In this document: piece after piece, positions 1 through 7,397 of the stretch
How positions within the stretch are numbered: position 1 is the stretch's first letter
Layout: each line of letters opens with the position of its first letter
NCBI RefSeq assembly: GCF_046546335.1
Contig: NZ_JBKGYA010000013.1
Origin: Thiohalospira sp046546335
GTDB taxonomy: Bacteria; Pseudomonadota; Gammaproteobacteria; Thiohalospirales; Thiohalospiraceae
Direction: 5' to 3' (one strand)
Length of the DNA: 24,101 nucleotides
The notes under the pieces: generated by a model
Told to the model about the DNA's origin: nothing
The model's database searches: none
The model's input: the letters and a program-made list of their open reading frames with translations, nothing else
Program-made: the position numbers and the translations under genes

Positions 1-755
1 TGAACGAGCCGCCGGGCAACCGCCTGCGCGTCGCCCTCACCGGCCTGACCATGGCGGAGTACTTCCGCGACGAGGGGCGTGACGTCCTGATGTTCATCGA
101 CAACATCTACCGTTACACCCTCGCCGGTACCGAGGTCTCCGCCCTGCTCGGCCGCATGCCCTCCGCGGTGGGCTACCAGCCGACCCTGGCGGAGGAGATG
201 GGCATGCTCCAGGAGCGCATCACCTCCACCAAGAAGGGCTCCATCACCTCGGTGCAGGCGGTCTACGTCCCGGCGGACGACCTCACCGACCCGGCCCCGG
301 CCACGGTGTTCGCCCACCTGGACGCCACCGTCGTGCTCTCCCGCCAGATCGCCGAGCTCGGCATCTATCCGGCGGTGGATCCCCTGGACTCCACCAGCCG
401 TCAGCTCGACCCGCAGGTGGTGGGGCAGGAGCACTACGACACCGCGCGCGAGGTGCAGAACGTCCTGCAGCGCTACAAGGAGCTCAAGGACATCATCGCC
501 ATCCTCGGCATGGACGAGCTCTCCGAGGATGACAAGCTGGCGGTGTCGCGGGCGCGCAAGATCCAGCGCTACCTCTCCCAGCCCTTCTTCGTGGCCGAGG
601 TCTTCACCGGGGCGCCGGGCAAGTACGTCTCGCTGGCCGAGAGCATCCGGGGCTTCAAGGGCATCGTCGAGGGCGAGCACGACGACCTGCCCGAGCAGGC
701 CTTCTACATGGTCGGCACCATCGACGAGGCCATCGAGAAGGCCAAGAACCTCTAA
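1..755 (+). CDS. atpD: F1Fo ATP synthase subunit beta (3' part, cut by window start)
   Basis: Catalytic beta subunit of the F1 sector of ATP synthase. Only the C-terminal part, about 250 residues, is present: the frame is already open at base 3 and reads NEPPGNRLRVALTGLTMAEY, typical of mid-protein beta subunit. Visible signatures are the Walker B stretch LMFIDNIYR, the GRMPSAVGYQPTL segment, the nucleotide-site sequence DPLDSTSRQLDP, and the DELSEED loop, here DELSEDD, a conservative E-to-D variant. It ends in TAA and is followed after 12 bases by atpC, the usual order at the end of the atp operon. An internal ATG at 51 is not the real start. Identification is secure. Confidence 0.97.
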   Translation, partial: NEPPGNRLRVALTGLTMAEYFRDEGRDVLMFIDNIYRYTLAGTEVSALLGRMPSAVGYQPTLAEEMGMLQERITSTKKGSITSVQAVYVPADDLTDPAPATVFAHLDATVVLSRQIAELGIYPAVDPLDSTSRQLDPQVVGQEHYDTAREVQNVLQRYKELKDIIAILGMDELSEDDKLAVSRARKIQRYLSQPFFVAEVFTGAPGKYVSLAESIRGFKGIVEGEHDDLPEQAFYMVGTIDEAIEKAKNL

Positions 756-767
756 GGGAGGCCGGAA

Positions 768-1190
768 ATGGCCATGACCATGCACGTCGATATCGTCAGC
801 GCCGAAGAGTCCATCTACTCCGGTACGGTGGAGATGGTGACGGCGCCGGCAGACGGGGGTGACGTCGGCATCATGCCGCGCCACACCCCGCTGCTCACAC
901 GGCTGCGCCCGGGCGAGGTCACCGTGGAGAAGGGGGGCGAGAAACAGGCCTTCTTCGTCTCCGGCGGGGTCCTCGAGGTCCAGCCCCACGTCACCACCGT
1001 CCTGGCCGATTCCGCGGTCCGGGCCCGCGACCTCGACGAGGCCGAGGCCCAGAAGGCCAAGGAGCGTGCCGAGCGGGCGATGGCGGACCAGAAGGCGGAG
1101 CTGGACTACGCCTCGGCCCAGGCCGAGCTGGCCGAGGCCGTGGCCAAGCTCCAGACCATCCAGCGGCTGCGGCAGCGGTCCGGCATCTAG
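768..1190 (+). CDS. atpC: F1Fo ATP synthase subunit epsilon
   Basis: Epsilon subunit of F1, part of the central stalk and an intrinsic inhibitor of ATP hydrolysis. The 140-residue length is normal. The N-terminal beta-sandwich is recognisable (HVDIVSAEESIYSG, then TAPADGGDVGIMPRHTPLLTRLRPGEV), followed by the C-terminal helical hairpin rich in Ala, Glu and Lys (about residues 88-138). The start at 768 follows a GGGAGG ribosome site beginning just after the atpD stop. In-frame ATGs at codons 3 and 5 (MAMTM) are alternatives, but the spacing favours 768. It is the last gene of the atp operon; a strong hairpin terminator follows. Confidence 0.96.
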   Translation: MAMTMHVDIVSAEESIYSGTVEMVTAPADGGDVGIMPRHTPLLTRLRPGEVTVEKGGEKQAFFVSGGVLEVQPHVTTVLADSAVRARDLDEAEAQKAKERAERAMADQKAELDYASAQAELAEAVAKLQTIQRLRQRSGI

Positions 1191-1214
1191 CCCGGCCCTT
1201 CGCAGCCGGATGGT

Positions 1215-1250
1215 CAGAACAAGGGCAGGTAACTGCCCTTGTTCTGTTTC
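1215..1250 (+). terminator. Hairpin terminator of the atp operon
   Basis: A perfect 14-base inverted repeat: CAGAACAAGGGCAG at 1215-1228 pairs with its complement at 1233-1246 across a four-base loop (GTAA). A short T run (TTT, 1247-1249) follows. It lies 24 bases after the atpC stop and before glmU, so it separates the atp and glmUS transcription units. The T tract is short, so termination efficiency is uncertain. Confidence 0.85.
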
Positions 1251-1265
1251 CGGCCCCCGGAACTC

Positions 1266-1294
1266 TTGCCCTCGCACCCCCGCTGGATTACAAA
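1266..1294 (+). promoter_or_regulatory. Candidate sigma-70 promoter for glmU
   Basis: TTGCCC at 1266-1271 (4 of 6 to the -35 consensus) and TACAAA at 1289-1294 (4 of 6 to the -10) are separated by 17 bases. Six bases separate the -10 from the A of the glmU ATG, so transcription would begin at or next to the start codon. It sits just downstream of the atp terminator, where a new promoter is expected. Inferred from sequence only. Confidence 0.4.
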
Positions 1295-1300
1295 CGCCGT

Positions 1301-2686
1301 ATGCCCATGTCCCGACCCCTCTCCGTCATCATCCTCGCCGCCGGCCAGGGGACGCGCATGCGTTCCGCCCTGCCCAAGGTCCTCCACCCGGTGGGGCCGA
1401 GCCCGATGCTCGGCCACGTCGTCGACGCCGCTGCCGCCCTGGCGCCGGCCGGGATCCACGTGGTCCACGGCCACGGCGGGGAGGCGGTGCGGGAGGCCTT
1501 CCGGGACCGTCCGATCACCTGGGTGGAGCAGCCGGAACAGCTGGGGACCGGTCACGCCGTGGGCTGTGCCCTCCCCGGGATCCCCGACGACCACACCGCC
1601 CTGGTCCTCTACGGCGACGTCCCGCTGGTGACCCCGGCGACCCTGGAACGGCTCGCCGGGGCTGCCGACCAGCGGCTGGCCATCCTTACCACCCAGCTCG
1701 CCCATCCGGCCGGCTATGGCCGCATCCTCCGTGACGACCGGGGCGCGGTGGTGGGCGTCGTGGAGGAGAAGGATGCCACCGAGACCCAGCGCGCCATCGG
1801 CGAGGTGAATACCGGCATGCTCGCCGGCCCCGCTGGCGAACTGCGCCGCTGGCTGGCCGGGACCTCCCGGGACAACGCCCAGGGCGAGTACTACCTCACC
1901 GACGTGGTCGCCCTGGCCGCGGGCGAGGGCAACCCGGCCGTGGCGGTGGTCACCCACGACCCCGACGAGGCGGCCGGGGTGAACAACCGGGTCCAGCTCG
2001 CCGCCGCCGAGACCGCCTACCGCCGACGGCGGGCCGAGGCCCTGATGCTCGCCGGGGTGACCCTGCGCGACCCGGCACGGGTCGACATCCGGGGGGAGGT
2101 GGAGACGCCCGGGGATGTCGAGATCGACGTCGATGTCGTGCTCGAGGGGCGGGTCACCCTGGGTCGCGACATCCATATCGGCCCGGGTGCGGTGCTGCGC
2201 GACTGCCGGCTCGGAGACGGCGTCCGGGTGGAGGCGCACACGGTGGTCGAGGGGGGCAGCCTGGGCGCGGGGTCCAGTGTCGGCCCCTTCGCCCGCATCC
2301 GGCCCGGGAGCGAGCTGGCCGAGGGGGCGAAGGTGGGGAACTTCGTGGAGACCAAGGCCAGCCGCATCGGGGCGGGCTCCAAGGTCAACCACCTCGCCTA
2401 CATCGGGGACACGGAGATGGGGGCCGGGGTGAATGTCGGCGCCGGTACCATCACCTGCAACTACGATGGCGCCCGCAAGCACACCACCACCATCGGCGAC
2501 GACGCCTTCATCGGCTCCGACTGCCAGCTGGTGGCGCCGGTGACCGTGGGCAGCGGGGCCACCCTGGGGGCCGGGACCACCCTGACCCGGGATGCCCCGG
2601 CCGGCCAGCTCACCATCACGCGGGTGCGGCAGCGGACCATCGAGGACTGGCGCCGGCCCTGCAAGGACGACGACTCGGAGGGCTGA
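1301..2686 (+). CDS. glmU: Bifunctional N-acetylglucosamine-1-phosphate uridyltransferase / glucosamine-1-phosphate acetyltransferase
   Basis: Cytoplasmic enzyme making UDP-GlcNAc for peptidoglycan and lipopolysaccharide: it acetylates GlcN-1-P with acetyl-CoA, then transfers UMP from UTP. At 461 residues it is normal for the family. The N-terminal uridyltransferase domain shows LAAGQGTRMRSALPKVLH, QLGTGHAV, YGDVPL, GYGRI, EEKDAT, EVNTGM and GEYYLTDVV. The C-terminal left-handed beta-helix has repeated hexapeptides, RIRPGSELAEGAKVGNFVE, the probable catalytic His364 in NHLAYIGD, and GAGTITCNYDG. The start is ATG 1301 (MPMSRPLSVIILAAG); codon 3 is also ATG. No clear ribosome-binding site precedes either. 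glmS begins four bases after its stop, so the two steps of the pathway are co-transcribed. Confidence 0.97.
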   Translation: MPMSRPLSVIILAAGQGTRMRSALPKVLHPVGPSPMLGHVVDAAAALAPAGIHVVHGHGGEAVREAFRDRPITWVEQPEQLGTGHAVGCALPGIPDDHTALVLYGDVPLVTPATLERLAGAADQRLAILTTQLAHPAGYGRILRDDRGAVVGVVEEKDATETQRAIGEVNTGMLAGPAGELRRWLAGTSRDNAQGEYYLTDVVALAAGEGNPAVAVVTHDPDEAAGVNNRVQLAAAETAYRRRRAEALMLAGVTLRDPARVDIRGEVETPGDVEIDVDVVLEGRVTLGRDIHIGPGAVLRDCRLGDGVRVEAHTVVEGGSLGAGSSVGPFARIRPGSELAEGAKVGNFVETKASRIGAGSKVNHLAYIGDTEMGAGVNVGAGTITCNYDGARKHTTTIGDDAFIGSDCQLVAPVTVGSGATLGAGTTLTRDAPAGQLTITRVRQRTIEDWRRPCKDDDSEG

Positions 2687-2690
2687 GGCA

Positions 2691-4523
2691 ATGTGCGGAA
2701 TCGTGGGTGCGGTCGCCGAACGCGACGTGGTCTCCATCCTCATGGAGGGGCTGCGGCGGCTGGAATACCGCGGCTACGATTCCGCCGGCCTGGTCGCCCT
2801 GGACCGGGAGCACGGCCTGGGCCGGCGTCGGGCCGTGGGCAAGGTCGCCGCCCTGGCGGAGCGGCTGGACGCCGAGCCCCTCACCGGCCACGCCGGGATC
2901 GCCCACACCCGCTGGGCTACCCACGGCGCCCCCTCCGAGGCCAATGCCCACCCCCACGTCTGCGAGGGTCGGGTGGCCGTGGTCCACAACGGGATCATCG
3001 AGAACCACGCCGAGCTCCGCCGCCAGCAGGAGGCGGACGGCTACACCTTCACCTCCCAGACCGACACCGAGGTCATCGCCCACCAGATCCACCGCCACCT
3101 GACGGTCTGCGACGACCTGGCGGAGGCGGTCCGGCGGACCACCGCCGACCTGGAGGGGGCCTACGCCCTGGGGGTGGTCAGCGCCGACGAGCCGGGTCGG
3201 CTGGTGGCCGCCCGGCGCGGCAGCCCCCTGGTCATCGGGATCGGCATCGGCGAGCACTTCATCGCCTCCGATGTCGCCGCGCTGCTGCCGGTGACCCGGC
3301 GCTTCGTCTACCTCGAGGAGGGCGACATCGCCGACATCACCCGGGAGGCCTATCGCCTCTTCGATGTCGAGGGCCACGCCGTCACGCGCTCCGAACAGGA
3401 GTCGTCGCTTACCCCCGGCGCGGTGGAGCGCGGCAACTACCGCCACTTCATGCTCAAGGAGATCTTCGAGCAGCCCCGAGCGGTGGCCGACACCCTGGAG
3501 GGGCGCCTCATCGGCGGGCGCGTGGTGGAGGAGGCCTTCGGTTACGGCGCGGGGGAGGTCCTCGAGGGGGTTCGCGAGGTCCAGATCCTCGCCTGCGGCA
3601 CCAGCTACCACGCCGGCATGGTGGCCCGTTACTGGCTGGAGGCGGTGGCCGGCGTCCCCTGCAGCGTCGAGGTGGCCAGCGAGTTCCGCTACCGCAGGCC
3701 GGTGGTCCGGCCGGACACCCTGGTGGTGACCATCTCCCAGTCCGGGGAGACCGCCGACACCCTCGCCGCCCTGCGCGATATCAAGGCGCGCGTCGGCAGC
3801 CGGGCGCTGGCCATCTGCAACGTTCCCGAGAGCTCCCTGGTGCGGGAGTCGGAGCTGGTGCTCATGACCCGGGCGGGGCCGGAGATCGGTGTCGCCTCCA
3901 CCAAGGCCTTCACCACCCAGCTTACCGCCCTCCTCCTGCTGACCCTGGTCCTGGCGCGGCGCAACGGGCTCTCCGCCGAGCGCGAGGCCGACTACGTCGC
4001 CGCCCTGGAGGAGCTGCCCCGGCGCATCGAACGGGCGCTGGAGCTCAACGACGCCATCGACGCCCTGGCCGCCGACTTCGCCGACAAGCACCACTCCCTC
4101 TTCCTGGGGCGCGGACCGCTCTACCCCATCGCCATGGAGGGGGCGCTGAAGCTCAAGGAGATCTCCTACATCCACGCCGAGGCCTACCCCGCCGGGGAGC
4201 TCAAGCACGGCCCCCTGGCGCTGGTGGACTCGGAGATGCCGGTGATCGCCATCGCCCCCAACGACGACCTGCTGGAGAAGCTCAAGTCCAACCTCCAGGA
4301 GGTCCGGGCCCGGGGCGGACGGCTGGTGGTCTTCGCCGATACCGCCGCCGGCATGGACGATGGCGAGGGGGTCCGGACCTTCCCGCTGGAGCACACCCAC
4401 GAGCTCATCGCCCCGGTGGTCTATGCCGTGCCGCTGCAGCTGCTGGCCTACCACGTGGCGGTGATCAAGGGCACCGACGTGGACCAGCCGCGCAACCTGG
4501 CCAAGTCGGTCACGGTGGAGTGA
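2691..4523 (+). CDS. glmS: Glutamine--fructose-6-phosphate aminotransferase (isomerizing)
   Basis: Makes glucosamine-6-phosphate from fructose-6-phosphate and glutamine, feeding GlmM and then GlmU. Start ATG 2691 gives MCGIVGAV; the Cys after the initiator Met becomes the N-terminal nucleophile of the glutaminase domain, which fixes the start even though the frame is open further upstream. At 610 residues it is the usual length. Domains: class II glutamine amidotransferase (about 1-240; RRLEYRGYDSAG, HTRWATHG, NGIIEN) and two SIS sugar-isomerase domains (ACGTSYHAG, SQSGETADTL, then GRGPLYPIAMEGALKLKEISYIHAEA in pieces along the C-terminal half). The C-terminus LAKSVTVE carries the conserved Lys. 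Its last 14 bases overlap the convergent HPt gene. I see no glmS ribozyme upstream, and none is expected in this group. Confidence 0.98.
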   Translation: MCGIVGAVAERDVVSILMEGLRRLEYRGYDSAGLVALDREHGLGRRRAVGKVAALAERLDAEPLTGHAGIAHTRWATHGAPSEANAHPHVCEGRVAVVHNGIIENHAELRRQQEADGYTFTSQTDTEVIAHQIHRHLTVCDDLAEAVRRTTADLEGAYALGVVSADEPGRLVAARRGSPLVIGIGIGEHFIASDVAALLPVTRRFVYLEEGDIADITREAYRLFDVEGHAVTRSEQESSLTPGAVERGNYRHFMLKEIFEQPRAVADTLEGRLIGGRVVEEAFGYGAGEVLEGVREVQILACGTSYHAGMVARYWLEAVAGVPCSVEVASEFRYRRPVVRPDTLVVTISQSGETADTLAALRDIKARVGSRALAICNVPESSLVRESELVLMTRAGPEIGVASTKAFTTQLTALLLLTLVLARRNGLSAEREADYVAALEELPRRIERALELNDAIDALAADFADKHHSLFLGRGPLYPIAMEGALKLKEISYIHAEAYPAGELKHGPLALVDSEMPVIAIAPNDDLLEKLKSNLQEVRARGGRLVVFADTAAGMDDGEGVRTFPLEHTHELIAPVVYAVPLQLLAYHVAVIKGTDVDQPRNLAKSVTVE

Positions 4524-4791
4524 TCGCGCCCCGCAGTTCCTGCACGGCCGAGGCGACCGCATCGGCGTCGCCCTCCCGGGCCGCCCGTTCCAGGGTCCCC
4601 GCGGCCCGGCTGACCGCCTCCAGCCCGTAGGCGGCCCCCGAGCCCTTGAGCCGGTGGGCCTCGGCCCGGATCTCCCCCCGGGCCGCCTCCTCCCCGGCCG
4701 CGAGCCGCTTCGCCGCCACCTCCAGCGCCGCCACCCGGGCGGGCAGTCGCGCGCGGTAATCGGCCAGCAGCGCCTCCAGCCGCCCGCTCAC
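4510..4791 (-). CDS. HPt-domain phosphotransfer protein
   Basis: A 93-residue, mostly helical protein with the phosphotransfer motif AHRLKGSGAAYGLEAV; His46 is the predicted phosphate acceptor. It is essentially a bare HPt domain, the intermediate of a multistep His-Asp phosphorelay, passing phosphate between receiver domains in the cytoplasm. It starts with GTG (4791-4789) overlapping the stop of the upstream receiver gene as GTGA, so the two are translationally coupled and probably functional partners. Its 3' end overlaps the convergent glmS by 14 bases. No histidine kinase is present in the window, so the phosphate donor is unknown. Confidence 0.85.
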   Translation of the reverse strand: MSGRLEALLADYRARLPARVAALEVAAKRLAAGEEAARGEIRAEAHRLKGSGAAYGLEAVSRAAGTLERAAREGDADAVASAVQELRGAITPP

Positions 4792-5159
4792 GGCCTGCCC
4801 GCCAGCCCGCGGATCCGGTCGGCGAGCCCCATGGGGTCGAAGGGCTTTTCGATGATCCCCCGCACCCCGGGGCCACTCAGCCGGGCACGGTCGCCGCTGT
4901 TGGCGGTGAGGTAGACCGCCTCCAGGCCGGCGAGCCCCGGCAGATCGCGCAGGGCGGCCAGGTTGCCGGGGCCGTCACCGTCGGGGAGCATGTCGTCGAG
5001 CACCGCGAGGTCCGGCGCCGCCCCCCGGGCCGCCGCCACCCCGGCCCGGCGGTCGGCGGCCACCGTGACCTCCAGGCCGCCCACCTCCTCCAGCGCCAGG
5101 CGGGCGATGGCGGCGATATCGGGGTCGTCCTCCACGAGCAGGATGCGCATGTCCGCCAT
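4788..5159 (-). CDS. Single-domain response regulator (CheY-like receiver)
   Basis: A stand-alone receiver domain of about 120 residues with no output domain. Numbered from the MRILLVEDD methionine, the acidic pocket is D8/D9, the phospho-acceptor is D52 (LAVLDDMLPDG), the switch Thr is T82 (YLTANS) and the conserved Lys is K102 (EKPF). All catalytic residues are present, so it should be phosphorylatable. Two starts are possible: 5159 (MADMRILL, used here) and 5150 (MRILL); neither has a strong ribosome site. An upstream ATG at 5186 would overlap the region before uvrD and adds unrelated residues. It is divergent from uvrD by about 50 bases and coupled to the HPt gene downstream. Confidence 0.88.
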   Translation of the reverse strand: MADMRILLVEDDPDIAAIARLALEEVGGLEVTVAADRRAGVAAARGAAPDLAVLDDMLPDGDGPGNLAALRDLPGLAGLEAVYLTANSGDRARLSGPGVRGIIEKPFDPMGLADRIRGLAGRP

Positions 5160-5199
5160 TCTCGTCGGCCACCGGCATGGCGGCAAGGCCGTTCTCCGG

Positions 5200-5205
5200 T
5201 ATCAT
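5200..5205 (+). promoter_or_regulatory. Candidate -10 element for uvrD
   Basis: TATCAT at 5200-5205 matches TATAAT at 5 of 6 positions. Six bases separate it from the uvrD ATG (5212), so transcription would start at the ATG and the mRNA would lack a leader. No convincing -35 lies 16-18 bases upstream, and no LexA-type CTG-N10-CAG box is seen in this roughly 50-base divergent region. Confidence 0.35.
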
Positions 5206-5211
5206 GGTCCC

Positions 5212-7374
5212 ATGGATGTAACCGCCATACTCGACCCCCTCAACGACGCCCAGCGCGAGGCCGTCGGCGGCCCACCCAACCACACCCTCGTGGTGGCCGG
5301 TGCCGGCAGCGGCAAGACCCGGGTGCTGGTCCACCGCATCGCCTGGCTCATCCAGGCCGAGGGGGTGAGCCCCTTCGGGATCCTGGCGGTGACCTTCACC
5401 AACAAGGCCGCCGGGGAGATGCGCGAGCGCATCGAGGCGCTGGTGGGGCTGCCCGCAACCGGGATGTGGGTGGGGACCTTCCACGGCCTCGCCCACCGCC
5501 TGCTGCGCCAGCACCACGCCGAGGCGGACCTGCCGAAGAACTTCCAGATCCTGGACTCCGCCGACCAGCAGCGCCTGGTCAAGCGCGTCCTCCAGGAGCA
5601 GGGGCTGGACGAGTCCAGCTGGCCGGTCCGCCAGGTCCAGGGCTTCATCAACGCGCGCAAGGACGACGGCCAGCGCCCCGGCGACATCGACCACCGCGGC
5701 GACCCCTACCACCAGACCCTGCTGGGCCTCTACACCGCCTACGAGGAGGCGTGCCGCCGCGCCGGGGTGGTGGACTTCGCCGAGCTGCTGCTGCGCGCCT
5801 GGGAGCTGTGGCGCAACAACCCCGGCATCCTCGACCACTACCAGCGGCGTTTTCGCCACATCCTGGTGGACGAGTTCCAGGACACCAACGCCATCCAGTA
5901 CGCCTGGCTGCGACTGCTCGCCGGCGACTCCGGCACCGTCTTTGCCGTGGGCGACGACGACCAGTCCATCTACGGCTGGCGCGGGGCGCGGGTGGAGAAC
6001 ATCCGGCGCTACAGCCAGGAGTTCCCCGATGTCACCACCGTCCGCCTGGAGCAGAACTACCGCTCCACCGGCCACATCCTGGGCGCCTCCAACCGGCTCA
6101 TCGCGCGTAACCCCGAGCGGCTGGGCAAGGAGCTGTGGACCGAGACCGGCCACGGCGAGCCGGTACGGATCTACGACGCCTTCAACGAGAACGAGGAGGC
6201 GCGCTTCATCGCCCGCCGGATCCAGCAGTGGGTGGAGGGCGGCGGCCGGCGCGACGAGTGCGCCATCCTCTACCGCTCCAACGCCCTCTCCCGGGTTCTG
6301 GAGGAGGTCCTGGTCCACAGCGGGATCCCCTACCGCATCCACGGCGGGCCGCGCTTCTTCGAGCGCGCCGAGATCAAGGACCTGCTGGCCTACCTCCGCC
6401 TGGTGGCCAGCCGCGACGACGACCCCTCCTTCGAGCGGGTGGTGAACACCCCCTCCCGCGGGATCGGCGAGCGCACCGTGGACGGCCTGCGCCAGATCGC
6501 CCGGGAGCGCGGCCTCACCCTCTGGGCCACCGCCTGGGAGGCCGCCGGCAGCGGCCAGCTGGGTGCCCGGGCGACGAAGGCCATCCAGCGCTTCCTTACC
6601 ACCATCGAGGAGCTGGAACAGGCCATCGATGGCCTCTCCCTGGCCGAGCAGGTGGAGACCGCCCGCCAGCACAGCGGCCTGGCCGACCACTACCTGCAGA
6701 AGGAGAAGGGCGAGCGCGGCCAGGCGCGGCTGGACAACCTGGACGAGCTGGTCAGCGCCGCCCGCGCCTTCGAGCTCGACCCCGGGGATGTGGAGACCGA
6801 GGACCTGCTGGGGGCCTTCCTCACCCACGCCTCCCTGGAGGCCGGGGAGGCCCAGGCCGCCGCCGGGGAGGACTGCGTCCACCTCATGACCCTCCACGGC
6901 GCCAAGGGGCTGGAGTTCCCGCTGGTCTTCATCGCCGGCATGGAGGAGGGCCTCTTCCCCCACCGCATGGCGCTGGAGGACGGCGGCCGCCTGGAGGAGG
7001 AGCGCCGGCTCTGCTACGTCGGCATGACCCGCGCCATGTCCGAGCTCTATCTCACCCGCGCCGAGAGCCGCCGCCTCCACGGCCGCGAGGGCCATACCCG
7101 GCCCTCGCGCTTCCTCGCCGAACTCCCCGAGGAGCACGTGGAGTCGGTGCGCCCCGGCCGGGCCCCCGCCTCGGCGACGCCGGCGCCGGCCGACGAGGGC
7201 GAGGTGGGCGAGGGGCTGGCCCTGGGCCAGCGCGTCCATCACGCCACCTTCGGCGAGGGGGTGATCATCGACTGCGAGGGCGACGGCCCCCGGGCCCGCC
7301 TCCACGTGAACTTCGACGATGCCGGCCTGAAGTGGCTGGTGGCCAGTCATGCCAACCTCACCCCGGCAGGGTGA
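5212..7374 (+). CDS. uvrD: DNA helicase II (UvrD/PcrA superfamily 1A, 3'-5')
   Basis: ATP-driven 3'-5' helicase of nucleotide excision and mismatch repair. Start ATG 5212 gives MDVTAILDPLNDAQREAV, aligned with the E. coli N-terminus, and exactly 720 residues, the E. coli length; the open frame further upstream is not coding. Motifs in order: Q motif (LNDAQREAV), Walker A AGAGSGKT (29-36), Ia TFTNKAAGEM, WVGTFHGLAHRLL, Walker B LVDEFQDTN (D220, E221), III GDDDQSIYGWRGA, IV RLEQNYRST, V LMTLHGAKGLEFP, VI YVGMTRAM. The C-terminus GQRVHHATFGEGVI...GLKWLVASHANL is the UvrD-specific Tudor-like domain that contacts RNA polymerase, which argues for UvrD over Rep. No ribosome site is evident; a -10-like hexamer lies 6 bases upstream. 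The TRAP binding-protein gene follows after 23 bases. Confidence 0.97.
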   Translation: MDVTAILDPLNDAQREAVGGPPNHTLVVAGAGSGKTRVLVHRIAWLIQAEGVSPFGILAVTFTNKAAGEMRERIEALVGLPATGMWVGTFHGLAHRLLRQHHAEADLPKNFQILDSADQQRLVKRVLQEQGLDESSWPVRQVQGFINARKDDGQRPGDIDHRGDPYHQTLLGLYTAYEEACRRAGVVDFAELLLRAWELWRNNPGILDHYQRRFRHILVDEFQDTNAIQYAWLRLLAGDSGTVFAVGDDDQSIYGWRGARVENIRRYSQEFPDVTTVRLEQNYRSTGHILGASNRLIARNPERLGKELWTETGHGEPVRIYDAFNENEEARFIARRIQQWVEGGGRRDECAILYRSNALSRVLEEVLVHSGIPYRIHGGPRFFERAEIKDLLAYLRLVASRDDDPSFERVVNTPSRGIGERTVDGLRQIARERGLTLWATAWEAAGSGQLGARATKAIQRFLTTIEELEQAIDGLSLAEQVETARQHSGLADHYLQKEKGERGQARLDNLDELVSAARAFELDPGDVETEDLLGAFLTHASLEAGEAQAAAGEDCVHLMTLHGAKGLEFPLVFIAGMEEGLFPHRMALEDGGRLEEERRLCYVGMTRAMSELYLTRAESRRLHGREGHTRPSRFLAELPEEHVESVRPGRAPASATPAPADEGEVGEGLALGQRVHHATFGEGVIIDCEGDGPRARLHVNFDDAGLKWLVASHANLTPAG

Positions 7375-7397
7375 GTGACCACCAACGGAGAGGCACC

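Noticed and set aside
2616..4562. Long open frame on the minus strand opposite glmS, and similar long antisense frames opposite glmU, uvrD, polA and resB
   Set aside because: In very GC-rich DNA, stop codons are rare in frames opposite real genes. The predicted proteins are low-complexity Gly/Ala/Leu/Val/His-rich and match no family, while the sense frames have full motif sets.
5162..5211. LexA box in the uvrD upstream region
   Set aside because: No CTG-N10-CAG type palindrome is present in the short gap, so SOS control cannot be claimed from this sequence.
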